Positions 1 through 7,560 of a DNA stretch of 33,519 nucleotides are shown here, one piece after another. Within the stretch, counting starts at the first letter, position 1. Every line of letters starts with the position of its first letter. Made by a program: the position numbers and the translations under genes. The notes under the pieces were generated by a model that had not been told where the DNA came from, did not search any database, and worked only from the letters and a program-made list of their open reading frames with translations. Origin of the DNA: CAYILR01 sp964364175 (GTDB taxonomy: Bacteria > Bdellovibrionota > UBA1018); the NCBI GenBank assembly GCA_964364175.1, contig CAYILR010000046.1, positions 1-33,519 on the forward strand, written 5' to 3'.

Positions 1-861
1 AGTGGAGCTGTAAAGCAGCAGCGCCACGGAGGGGGCGGCGGACTCAACCGAATCACGCCGCTTGAGGAAAAAAGGGTTCTGACTCTGGTTAAGAAATTCC
101 CCCAGTTTCGGTGTCGCAGGATTGCCTATGAGCTGGAGCGAAAAAGCTTAGTTTTTATAGGGAAAACGAAGGTTGCCGAGATCATGAAAAAACACGGTCT
201 GAATCATGAGTTTATTCGTGGAAAAAAGAAACCACTCGATGTACCGGCTGAGATGTTACTCCACGAACCTTGGAAAAAAAATCTACTTTGGGGGATGGAC
301 TGGACGTACCTGAGGATCGGCGCAGTATTTTGGTTTTTGCTGGTCATGCTGGATTGGTATTCGCGTAAAATCATTGCATGGGGTCTTTTTCCTACGATCA
401 CGAAGTTTGAGGTGGTGGCGCTGGTGACGGACGCTGTGGTGAATGAGGACATTGATCGATTACCCGAAGGCGCGATGAAGCCGAGACTGGTTGCAGATCA
501 TGGGAGCGCCAATATTGCGGAGTACACGAGGAAAAACATCGAAATCCAGGGTCTGGATCTTTGGCTCTGTGGAATCGGGCGGCCCACGGGAAACGCACGA
601 ACCGAGCGAGTCATGGGGACTCTGAAGCGCGAGGAAATCCATCTACAAGATCAGTATATAAACGAAGAGGAGGCAAAAAACAGAATCGGACGAGCGATCT
701 TTGATTACAACTTCCGGCGTCCCAATGCTGGGAACGGAGGCTTTGCTCCGAACTCTGTCCATGTCCAAGGAAGGAGGGCTCTGTCGCAAAGAAGAAAAGA
801 AGCTAGACAATTGACTGAAAACCGAAGAAGAAAACACTGGGAACCAGGTCTGCCATGCTGA
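1..861 (+). CDS. DDE integrase/transposase (rve core), 5' end outside window
   Basis: The frame is open from base 1, so the gene enters from outside the window; an internal ATG at 184 is not the real start. The catalytic triad of an integrase core (rve) is visible: Asp in the MDWTY motif (codon 298-300), Asp in VADHGS (496-498) and Glu in RTERVMG (604-606). The last two are separated by 35 residues, the classic DD35E spacing. The segment upstream of the core is basic and looks like the HTH-linker part of IS3/IS481-type transposases. The C-terminus has the usual NFRRPNAG...P ending. It probably catalyses cut-and-paste or copy-out transposition. I see no terminal inverted repeat, because the left end is missing. 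A 6-bp hairpin lies just after the stop (867-881). The family is clear; the exact IS family is not. Confidence 0.85.
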   Translation, partial: SGAVKQQRHGGGGGLNRITPLEEKRVLTLVKKFPQFRCRRIAYELERKSLVFIGKTKVAEIMKKHGLNHEFIRGKKKPLDVPAEMLLHEPWKKNLLWGMDWTYLRIGAVFWFLLVMLDWYSRKIIAWGLFPTITKFEVVALVTDAVVNEDIDRLPEGAMKPRLVADHGSANIAEYTRKNIEIQGLDLWLCGIGRPTGNARTERVMGTLKREEIHLQDQYINEEEAKNRIGRAIFDYNFRRPNAGNGGFAPNSVHVQGRRALSQRRKEARQLTENRRRKHWEPGLPC

Positions 862-1267
862 AATAATTCCTATCTTAGGAAATCAGCCCTTCTCTGTCAC
901 CCCTGCTCGGACAAGACAAGCCTATTCCAAGACCTGCCGCTTGATGGTTTCTGGTTACAAGCTGAATCATAGCCGTGTAGCGGTCAGCCTCAATCAGAAT
1001 CTCCTGGGGGTTATCAATGGCGATGAGTTTCAATCCAAGCGACTCTTTGAGTTCCCTTGTGAATGGCAAAACGAAACCGGAGAAAACACTCTCCACTTGG
1101 GAAGTATTTCTACTCAGACTTCTGGAATTCCGCCTTCTCAATTTGATGCTGAGACGCTCGTTCTTGAGCGAACATCGATGGAATCCATTCAAATCAGATC
1201 CTTTCATGACAGGAATGGAAACTGGAAAAGCTCAATCATGACTCTTTCGCCTGCTGTGGAGCAATAA
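815..1267 (+). pseudogene. Coding remnant without a start, abutting the transposase
   Basis: In frame 2 an open stretch runs from just after a TGA at 812-814, through the last codons of the transposase, to a TAA at 1265-1267. Its translation looks like real protein, with alternating hydrophobic and polar residues suggesting beta strands (for example FEFPCEW, LVLERTS and IQIRSFHDRNG). No ATG, GTG or TTG occurs before the TTG/ATG at 941/944, and that pair has no ribosome binding site. The simplest reading is a gene whose 5' part was removed when the mobile element inserted. I do not recognise the family. A short functional protein starting at 944 cannot be excluded. The opposite-strand frame (875-1207) looks less protein-like. 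Confidence 0.4.
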
Positions 1268-1273
1268 CAAGTT

Positions 1274-2110
1274 ATGCTGGAGATTTATCAATACAACAGC
1301 GCATCGCAATTTGTTCGAGATGCGTGGATTGAGAAAAAGAAAAAGAACAGTGCTTTTTCACTGAGGGCTTGGTCCAAACAATTGGGTTTTGCCAACAATG
1401 CTCCTCTCTCTTTGATGTTAGCTGGCAAACGACATATTCCCAGAAAATACGTTCCTGCACTGATTTCAAGCCTGGGTCTTTCTGCAGACGAAGGCCTTTT
1501 TTTAGAAACCCTGGTCGAAATCGAAAAATCAAAAAATATTCGTCAAAAGAGTTTTTACGAAGAACGTTTGCGTGCTCTGTCACCGAGCCCGCCGATTGGA
1601 TTCTTTGAAATTGAAAGCTTTAAGTGTCTGGGAAATCCATTGCATACGATCATTCTCGAAATGACAGATCTGGTGGGATTTGAGCCCCAGGCCGAATGGA
1701 TTCAAAAAAGGCTGAGAATCACGGCTTCGTTGAGCGAGATTGAGACTGCAGTTGAACGCCTGATTGGACTAGGTTTATTGAGGGAAGAAAAAAATGGTCA
1801 GTGGAAAAAAACTCAAAAAAACCTCACGAACCGAGTCGATGTCGCTGATCAAGGAAGTCAAGAGTACCATAGCAATGTTTCCAAGTTAGCTGCTGAGCAA
1901 GTCAGCCTGCAACCTGTTTTAGAGCGCGAGTACAACGGTTATGCCATCAATTTAAGAAAATCTGAGTTTCCTCGTGCAAAAAAACTCATCCGCGAATTTA
2001 TCAAAGACTTTTCACGAAAAGTCGAAGCATCGCCTCAAGAAGGCGAAGAAACCTATCAACTCAACGTCCAATTTTTTGGACTTACTAAAGAGAGTAAAGG
2101 AACGAAGTAA
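1274..2110 (+). CDS. TIGR02147 family protein (putative regulator)
   Basis: This 278-residue protein has the hallmark N-terminus of the TIGR02147 family (YQYNSASQFVRDAW, then a stretch resembling a helix-turn-helix with SLRAWSKQLGFANNAPLSLML). A winged-helix-like C-terminal half follows (LSEIETAVERLIGLGLL). From general knowledge the family is largely restricted to Fibrobacter and Bdellovibrio relatives, where it is abundant and often precedes secreted-protein genes; its function is unproven, although the architecture suggests DNA binding. The start is the ATG at 1274, with GGAG about 12 nt upstream. The next gene begins 5 nt after its stop, so the two are probably one operon. The family call is firm; the regulatory role is an inference. 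Confidence 0.8.
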   Translation: MLEIYQYNSASQFVRDAWIEKKKKNSAFSLRAWSKQLGFANNAPLSLMLAGKRHIPRKYVPALISSLGLSADEGLFLETLVEIEKSKNIRQKSFYEERLRALSPSPPIGFFEIESFKCLGNPLHTIILEMTDLVGFEPQAEWIQKRLRITASLSEIETAVERLIGLGLLREEKNGQWKKTQKNLTNRVDVADQGSQEYHSNVSKLAAEQVSLQPVLEREYNGYAINLRKSEFPRAKKLIREFIKDFSRKVEASPQEGEETYQLNVQFFGLTKESKGTK

Positions 2111-2115
2111 AAAAA

Positions 2116-3342
2116 ATGAAACCACTGAACATAAAATGGATGATTGCAATTCTGATGACAGCTGCCTCAACACACGCCTTAGCAGAACCCAGTGGCTCTG
2201 GGAATGGAGGTGGCTCTTGGGTTTGCCGCGAACCAAATCAAGATATTCGATGGAGTAAATTTGTGGATCTATACGAGGCTAACAAGGAAGAGCTAGATAT
2301 CACACTAGCTGAGCAATCTGGATATTACATTGATATTGTTGATAGAATTCGAGTTCGATTTTCGAACGCAAATACTGCTCTCTATATTGGGGTCGCGCCA
2401 TACCTGGATCGAGTCAATTACTTGCGTGAGCACAGACCAGAGATCGCCCATACTCGACAAGGCCTCGCAGTCATTAACGATGCTCTCTACCATCTCGTAC
2501 CCAACGACCAGCAGTGCAGAGGCGGAAACATCAAATATGAACAAGTAGTCAATTACAAAGATGACGGCCAAATTTTAGTTCAAGCTGAACTCTTTCGCGA
2601 ATTTACTGAAACAGCAAAGGCCGCTATTGTCATTCACGAGGGGGTTTACGCCTATTTAAGAAAATCATTTCACGACACGTATTCTGCCCGCACACGTGCG
2701 ATTGTTGGGCTTTTATTTTCAAACCTCTCGAACGATTTGCTAAAACAGAAACTGAAAGAAGAAATACTAAAAGACTACAGCAAACCCCGATCATCCATCC
2801 AGGCGGCCGCGCTGCCTAGCAAACAACTTTTTCCTAAAACTGTCTCATCCAGCGGTCGCTGTCATTTTTGGAATAGTATTGAACGGGAAATCAGAACCTC
2901 GGCAAACACCAAGGCTTTGCTGGATTGCAACAACGCTGGAATGGACCTTTGCGTACCCCTCAACACGTATGATTCCTTAACGAATGATGATCATTGTGAA
3001 TTCACGACTGCGGTACAAGGATATAAATCCGAATATCCAGGAAGAATTGCACAAAAAACAAATTTTGCTAACTCTGGCACAAGTGAACTTTCTGACCTTA
3101 ATCATGGAAACAGCAATATACCAGAGGCAGACCTATCTCTTTGTCGTAGCAGAGCAGAAACACTCAAAGCTCAACTTTTTTCAGATTGTTCTCAATCAGC
3201 AACCGACTGCAGCGTCCTCGAGTTTACCCATATCGCTTCTCCTCATTGCGAGGGTGGCTCTGGCGAATGTATTGGGTCAGGCTATGGAAACCCACTCTGC
3301 TTTGTCTCTGTCAAAATTGAAGGAGTAGCCCTGAGCCAATAA
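2116..3342 (+). CDS. Secreted GNGGG-motif protein paired with TIGR02147 gene
   Basis: The 408-residue product begins with a signal peptide (basic start, hydrophobic WMIAILMTAAS, cleavage probably after HALA). The mature start has the GSGNGGGSWVCRE motif, which I associate with a group of exported Bdellovibrio-type proteins. A helical domain to about residue 230 contains IVIHEGVYAYLR, an H-E pair but not a full HExxH zinc site. The C-terminal 150 residues are Cys-rich (about ten Cys, for example RCHFWNS, CNNAGMDLC and HCEGGSGECIG), so a disulfide-bonded extracellular domain is likely. It lies 5 nt after the TIGR02147 gene. It ends one base before the convergent acyltransferase gene, so the two transcripts must run into each other. 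Function unknown. Confidence 0.75.
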   Translation: MKPLNIKWMIAILMTAASTHALAEPSGSGNGGGSWVCREPNQDIRWSKFVDLYEANKEELDITLAEQSGYYIDIVDRIRVRFSNANTALYIGVAPYLDRVNYLREHRPEIAHTRQGLAVINDALYHLVPNDQQCRGGNIKYEQVVNYKDDGQILVQAELFREFTETAKAAIVIHEGVYAYLRKSFHDTYSARTRAIVGLLFSNLSNDLLKQKLKEEILKDYSKPRSSIQAAALPSKQLFPKTVSSSGRCHFWNSIEREIRTSANTKALLDCNNAGMDLCVPLNTYDSLTNDDHCEFTTAVQGYKSEYPGRIAQKTNFANSGTSELSDLNHGNSNIPEADLSLCRSRAETLKAQLFSDCSQSATDCSVLEFTHIASPHCEGGSGECIGSGYGNPLCFVSVKIEGVALSQ

Positions 3343-3343
3343 C

Positions 3344-3922
3344 TCAATCCACAATAGGATTGGGATTAAAATTCTTTGGAATTTTCGGTGAAATCGTTTT
3401 GAAAAAATCGACCATTTCTCGCAGGTCTTTTGCGTAATCACCGCTGGGATAAAGGACTTTGCCCACTCCCGCTGTTTTTTTCTCATAATCCAAATAAGCC
3501 AAAGCGATCGGCACACCTGATTTTTGAGCGGTTACGTAAAACCCTTTTTTCCAGTGATCAGCAAAAGAGCGCGTTCCTTCCGGCTGGATGATGAGCATCA
3601 ATTCTTCCTGCTCCTCAAAAAGCTCGGCCATCATATCCGTGTAACTCATTGCCCCTCTCGTCTTGGAGCTCCCTCCACGATCAATGCCGATGGCACCCAG
3701 AGACTCGAGGCCACTTTTGAACGGCCAACGCATCCACTCATTTTTGATGGTGAATTTGATTTTTAGCCCAGCCAAGTGACAAAAAGCCATCGCGTAAACC
3801 AAATCCCAATTGCTGGTATGCGGGGCTGCGCATATGACGCATTTTTTGATCCCATCTGGCATTTTACTTTTGACAGTCCAGCCAGTGAATTTGAACCACG
3901 CTGCAAAAATTCGAAGCAACAT
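3344..3922 (-). CDS. Small lysophospholipid acyltransferase-like protein (PlsC/LPLAT family)
   Basis: This 192-residue protein carries the HX4D acyltransferase motif (HTSNWD, about residue 35) and the second substrate-binding motif PEGTRS (about residue 115), spaced as in PlsC-type 1-acylglycerol-phosphate acyltransferases. It probably transfers an acyl chain to a lysophospholipid or related acceptor at the inner membrane. The frame is open up to 4069, but the extra 49 residues lie inside rocD and are low-quality sequence. The start chosen is the ATG at 3922, which forms a TGATG stop-start overlap with the rocD stop, implying translational coupling. It is short for the family (about 240 residues) and lacks a clear N-terminal membrane helix. 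The substrate cannot be told from sequence. Confidence 0.85.
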   Translation of the reverse strand: MLLRIFAAWFKFTGWTVKSKMPDGIKKCVICAAPHTSNWDLVYAMAFCHLAGLKIKFTIKNEWMRWPFKSGLESLGAIGIDRGGSSKTRGAMSYTDMMAELFEEQEELMLIIQPEGTRSFADHWKKGFYVTAQKSGVPIALAYLDYEKKTAGVGKVLYPSGDYAKDLREMVDFFKTISPKIPKNFNPNPIVD

Positions 3923-5154
3923 CAATTTCGAAGTCCCACGATCGTCTCTCGAATTACAGCCAGAGCCTCTCGCATCTGAGGTTCGGTAATCACCAGCGGC
4001 GGAGCGAATCGGATAATGTTCTGATGCGTTTGTTTGGCGAGCAATCCTTTGTCTTTGAACTTCAAGCACACTTCCAGCGCACCCTCGCCTGCCAGCGGTT
4101 TGATCACCACTCCATTGAGCAGACCTTTTCCACGCACCAGTTCAATTCGGTCGGGACGCAGAGCCTGCATCGCGCGCATTTCTTTGCGGAAAATCTCGCC
4201 CATCTTCTCCGCGTTCTCTGCCAATCTCTCGTCGCGCACGACATCCAGTGCTGCCATCGCAACGGCAGCTCCCAGAGCATTGCCGCCAAAGGTTGAGCCA
4301 TGGTCTCCCGGCTTGAGACAGAGCATGATGTCGTCGTCAGCCAAAACTGCTGAAACGGGCATCATGCCACCCGAAAGAGCTTTGCCTAAAATCAAAACAT
4401 CTGGGCGAACATTCTCGTGATCACACGCCAGTAGGCGGCCCGTGCGCGCAATTCCGGTTTGAATTTCATCTGCCAGGAACAGAACTCGGTATTGGTCGCA
4501 AAGCTGTCTGACTTTCTTGAGATAGCCTGCATCGGGAACTACAACGCCTGCCTCCCCTTGAATTGGCTCAACCATGAATCCAGCCACGTTTGCACCTGAA
4601 ATCGCCGTCTCCAAGGCCTGCGCATCGTTGTAGGGAATTTTCACAATTCCGGGCAAGAGCGGGCCGAAAAATTTAGCATTGTCTGGAGACGTCGACGCAG
4701 AAATCGCGCCAAACGTTCGACCATGAAAATTACCTTCCACCACGACAATCTGCGCCTCACCACCCGGGATTTTCTTTTTCTCGTATCCCCATTTTCTGCA
4801 AAGTTTGAGAGCGGTTTCCACAGCCTCAACACCCGTATTCATCGGCAATACGCGTTGGTATCCAAAATACTCAGTGATGTATTTCTCAAATTTTGACAGA
4901 GGCTCGCTGTAAAAAGCCCTCGACACCAAGGTGAGCTGCTTGGCTTGTTCAAGGAATGCCGCCACGATCTTGGGATGGCAATGCCCTTGATTCACCGCCG
5001 AATAGGCTGACAAGAAATCAAAATATCTCTTGCCCTCGACATCCCAAACAAAAACTCCTTCGCCCCGATTCAAAACCACGGGCAATGGATGATAATTGTG
5101 GGCGCCGTAACGTTGCTCTAGATCAATGTAGTATTCAGATGAGTTAGTCTTCAC
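3922..5154 (-). CDS. rocD: Ornithine aminotransferase (ornithine--oxo-acid transaminase)
   Basis: This class III PLP-dependent aminotransferase of 410 residues converts L-ornithine and 2-oxoglutarate to glutamate-5-semialdehyde and glutamate, a step in arginine/ornithine catabolism and proline formation. The start region (DLEQRYGAHNYHPLPVVL), the segment LSAYSAVNQGHCHPKI, Asp229 in the LADEIQTG motif and the PLP-lysine Lys258 in LILGKALSGG all match ornithine aminotransferase rather than acetylornithine or GABA aminotransferase. The length is normal. The start is GTG at 5154 with AGGA only 3 nt upstream; an ATG 4 nt earlier is out of frame. It lies 20 nt after the metalloprotease gene and overlaps the acyltransferase start by one base, so the three are probably co-transcribed. 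Confidence 0.95.
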   Translation of the reverse strand: MKTNSSEYYIDLEQRYGAHNYHPLPVVLNRGEGVFVWDVEGKRYFDFLSAYSAVNQGHCHPKIVAAFLEQAKQLTLVSRAFYSEPLSKFEKYITEYFGYQRVLPMNTGVEAVETALKLCRKWGYEKKKIPGGEAQIVVVEGNFHGRTFGAISASTSPDNAKFFGPLLPGIVKIPYNDAQALETAISGANVAGFMVEPIQGEAGVVVPDAGYLKKVRQLCDQYRVLFLADEIQTGIARTGRLLACDHENVRPDVLILGKALSGGMMPVSAVLADDDIMLCLKPGDHGSTFGGNALGAAVAMAALDVVRDERLAENAEKMGEIFRKEMRAMQALRPDRIELVRGKGLLNGVVIKPLAGEGALEVCLKFKDKGLLAKQTHQNIIRFAPPLVITEPQMREALAVIRETIVGLRN

Positions 5155-5174
5155 TCATCCTGCTTTACGACACC

Positions 5175-7391
5175 TTACTGGCTGGCACAAGCCAGTTCAG
5201 CCTCGGTGATTGAGTCACCCGAAGCTTTTTTGAGAAACTTGACCGCAAAATCTCTGACGTCATTGATTTGCGATTGGGTCTTGGCTTTGGCCTCATCGGT
5301 TTCTTTGCGCGCAATCTCGTCTAGTAGAGAAGGATTACAAAGAACTGACTTGATGGTGTTGAGCGCAAATCCTCTGATACTTGCGTAGTCCTGAGGACGA
5401 CCCTCGATCTGATTGAAATGAGTCCACTTCGTGTAACCCGCTTCACTCGTCAGAGCATAAGCCGCTAGGCCATATAGCGAGGATTGCAGCTTGCCCACCA
5501 TCGGTCCTTCTTGAATACTCCAGGCAGATGCATGAGGCTTTCCTTTAGCAACCATGAGATCCATTGCGCGATTCAAAACTGCAGTCAGGTAACCATACGA
5601 ATCCACAGTCGCATCGTCTGAATTGCACTCAGCTGATGTCGAGTCGTCATCTTTTTGGAATTTATTCTCATCTGTGCAAAACAAGCCCGTCTGATCGGGA
5701 GCAATCCCACGGTAACCGTACCCAATGGCCATCACATCGTAGCTGCTCACACGATTCACTTGACGATATCGTCTCGGCAGGTACTCCATGATTGAGTGAG
5801 AAGTTCCACCTTCAGCTGTGTCCGAAGTCGCTCCGTAGTTTCCGAAGAAATTATGCCGCAAACCTAGGTTGTGCCCGAGCTCATGCGCTACCATTTCCTT
5901 GAAATATCCATTCATGTACGTGGCGTAATCATAACCCTCTGGAACTTCATCAAACTCATTTCCTGCCCACAGAGAATCCTGCAATGCTGGATTTTGAGCT
6001 TGAATATTGAAGGAGAGCTTGGAATTGAGTTTCAAGCTCACTGTTTTTTGTCGGACTGAACTCACGATCCGAGAAATTTCTTTGCGACCCTCAGCCAGCT
6101 TTTTCTCTGCATCTGCTTCTCGGCCCATCTTCGTGAGCACCTGAGCCTGGCGAGAAACTTCGAACCAACGAGTATAAATTTCAACAACAGTCGGACCTTG
6201 AATCAAAACTTGCCCGGAAAAAATCTCTCCGCTGAATTGATTCGCCAACGACGGTCCCAATCCACCGTACGAGGCTTTGTTTTTCAAATCCCACTCCAAA
6301 ACATTGAAGCGAGGATCCCCGGTCACGATTTGATCTGCCGCAGGATCGCCTTGGGAAATAAACTGATACGAAAGAATTTTTCTTCCGAGAACAGGCTCCA
6401 ATTTTTCATTCCAGTCTTCAAATGCTGCAGCAAAAGCAGGCTGAAATTCAGCGGGAACGTTTTTGACAAAGTAATGAATTGGAGAACTTCCCAACGCAAA
6501 GCGCGTGACCTTCACATCTTCAGCGCGCTCGGTGGTGAAAAAGCCCACTCCTGCCGTTGGGTTTCTGGATTTGAAGGAGGGATTAAAAATAGAATCCAAC
6601 TGAATGTACCAACGAGAGCGAACGAGCAATTCAGGTTGATCCTTCGGCGCATCCGGATCGGTCGATTTCATGTGCGAATCCACATCAAACACGAGCGCGC
6701 CAGTGTCGTATTCCACCGAAACAGCTTCTGCCGACAGAGTTTTATGCGCTGTTCCTTCGCCAGTGGGATCGAGGATGGACATCAGGTCCAGATTTTTTCC
6801 CACCGCGCTGAGATCGAGGACCACCCAGCCTTCTTTTTCGTTGACTCCCGCCACCGGAATCATCACGAGATTTTTCAGACCACTTTCTTCGTTACACTCC
6901 CAAATACAGCCTTGCAAAACCAACATCAGCTGGCCTTCTTCGGTTTTTCCTACGATTGTTTTCACCTGCAACGGAGGAATGCTGGATAATTTTAGATTTC
7001 CCAAACCCTCGCTGTCGACATGAGAAACTTGTGTAATCACTCCACCAAACACACTTTGGTGCCCAATCAAACCGATGGGATAGGCCAAGTAATAGTTTTT
7101 GTCAGTGGGCGGCTCTGTTTGTTCGTCGTGGCGCGAGCCACTGGGTTGAACTGGGGTGGTATCACCCTCAATAGCTTGTGCACCCAAGTCCGCAGTTTTT
7201 TTCCAACCCGGTTGCTTGAGCTGGTCTTTGAGGGCTTGGGATCCAAACACAACAAACTGGTGCTTGGAATCTCCGATCTTACGAACCTCGTCCATTTTCT
7301 GTATTTTTTGAATTTCAGCTTTTTGCGCTGAACATGACACTAAAGAAAGACTGATAACGCCTGCAATAACACCCGAAAATCCCCTTAACAC
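5175..7391 (-). CDS. Lipoprotein zinc metalloprotease (HExxHxxGxxH)
   Basis: A large exported protein of 738 residues. His503 begins HELGHNLGLRHNF, the HExxHxxGxxH zinc site of metzincin-type proteases, and HSIMEY about 30 residues on resembles the Met-turn. The overall pattern recalls the DUF4953/DUF5117-type zinc-dependent metalloproteases. The start chosen is GTG at 7391, preceded by AAGGGGG at 8 nt. It gives an ideal signal peptide ending in the lipobox LVSC (Cys20), so the enzyme is predicted to be lipid-anchored. The frame stays open to 7556, but that extension is translated from the tandem repeat and is not credible. Residues about 83-93 are encoded by an inverted copy of that repeat. 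It lies between a secreted phospholipase D-like gene and rocD. Confidence 0.85.
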   Translation of the reverse strand: MLRGFSGVIAGVISLSLVSCSAQKAEIQKIQKMDEVRKIGDSKHQFVVFGSQALKDQLKQPGWKKTADLGAQAIEGDTTPVQPSGSRHDEQTEPPTDKNYYLAYPIGLIGHQSVFGGVITQVSHVDSEGLGNLKLSSIPPLQVKTIVGKTEEGQLMLVLQGCIWECNEESGLKNLVMIPVAGVNEKEGWVVLDLSAVGKNLDLMSILDPTGEGTAHKTLSAEAVSVEYDTGALVFDVDSHMKSTDPDAPKDQPELLVRSRWYIQLDSIFNPSFKSRNPTAGVGFFTTERAEDVKVTRFALGSSPIHYFVKNVPAEFQPAFAAAFEDWNEKLEPVLGRKILSYQFISQGDPAADQIVTGDPRFNVLEWDLKNKASYGGLGPSLANQFSGEIFSGQVLIQGPTVVEIYTRWFEVSRQAQVLTKMGREADAEKKLAEGRKEISRIVSSVRQKTVSLKLNSKLSFNIQAQNPALQDSLWAGNEFDEVPEGYDYATYMNGYFKEMVAHELGHNLGLRHNFFGNYGATSDTAEGGTSHSIMEYLPRRYRQVNRVSSYDVMAIGYGYRGIAPDQTGLFCTDENKFQKDDDSTSAECNSDDATVDSYGYLTAVLNRAMDLMVAKGKPHASAWSIQEGPMVGKLQSSLYGLAAYALTSEAGYTKWTHFNQIEGRPQDYASIRGFALNTIKSVLCNPSLLDEIARKETDEAKAKTQSQINDVRDFAVKFLKKASGDSITEAELACASQ
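7115..7143 (-). repeat. Inverted copy of the 7480-7560 repeat inside a coding sequence
   Basis: Read on the minus strand, these 29 bases match 7532-7560 at 28 of 29 positions, including the palindrome GTGGCTCGCGCCAC. Here the element is translated in frame as a polar linker (SGSRHDEQTE) in the N-terminal part of the metalloprotease. It lies about 390 bp from the intergenic copies and in the opposite orientation. Confidence 0.85.
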
Positions 7392-7479
7392 CCTTGTAAC
7401 CCCCTTGGAAGACCCCCGTCTTCGTGCTTTAGGTAGATGCCCGAAGAAAAATCTAATGACAAGGTGTGTGAATTTTTTA

Positions 7480-7560
7480 CAGTGGCTCGCGCCACGGTAA
7501 ATAAGCAGTGGCTCGCGCCACGGTAAATAAGCAGTGGCTCGCGCCACGACAAACAAACAG
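7480..7560 (+). repeat. Three tandem 26-nt palindromic (REP-like) repeats
   Basis: Three head-to-tail units start at 7480, 7506 and 7532 with a 26-nt period. Each contains CAGTGGCTCGCGCCACG, in which GTGGC and GCCAC form a 5-bp stem around TCGC. The first two units are identical through GGTAAATAAG; the third ends differently (GACAAACAAACAG). The array stops exactly at the stop codon of the phospholipase D-like gene (7561-7563) and fills most of the spacer before the metalloprotease start. The period is not unique spacer DNA, so this is not a CRISPR. Confidence 0.9.

Noticed and set aside
867..881. Terminal inverted repeat of the IS element
   Set aside because: TTCCTA/TAGGAA is a short local hairpin; the left end of the element is not in the window, so a matching terminal repeat cannot be shown.
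875..1207. Minus-strand frame of 110 codons
   Set aside because: Less protein-like than the plus-strand frame over the same bases, no RBS and no recognisable family.
3347..3364. Terminator hairpin CAATCC/GGATTG
   Set aside because: Only 6 bp, no T run, and it lies inside the end of the acyltransferase coding sequence.
3923..4069. N-terminal extension of the acyltransferase
   Set aside because: It overlaps rocD and is Arg/Ser-rich shadow sequence; the ATG at 3922 overlaps the rocD stop and gives a normal protein.
6198..6989. Plus-strand frame of 263 codons
   Set aside because: Lies wholly antisense to the metalloprotease, whose frame has a zinc motif and signal peptide; composition is shadow-like.
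7392..7556. N-terminal extension of the metalloprotease
   Set aside because: It is translated from the palindromic repeats and would bury the lipoprotein signal peptide.
7480..7560. CRISPR-like array
   Set aside because: The repeats are directly tandem with a 26-nt period and carry no variable spacers; there are only three units and no cas genes.
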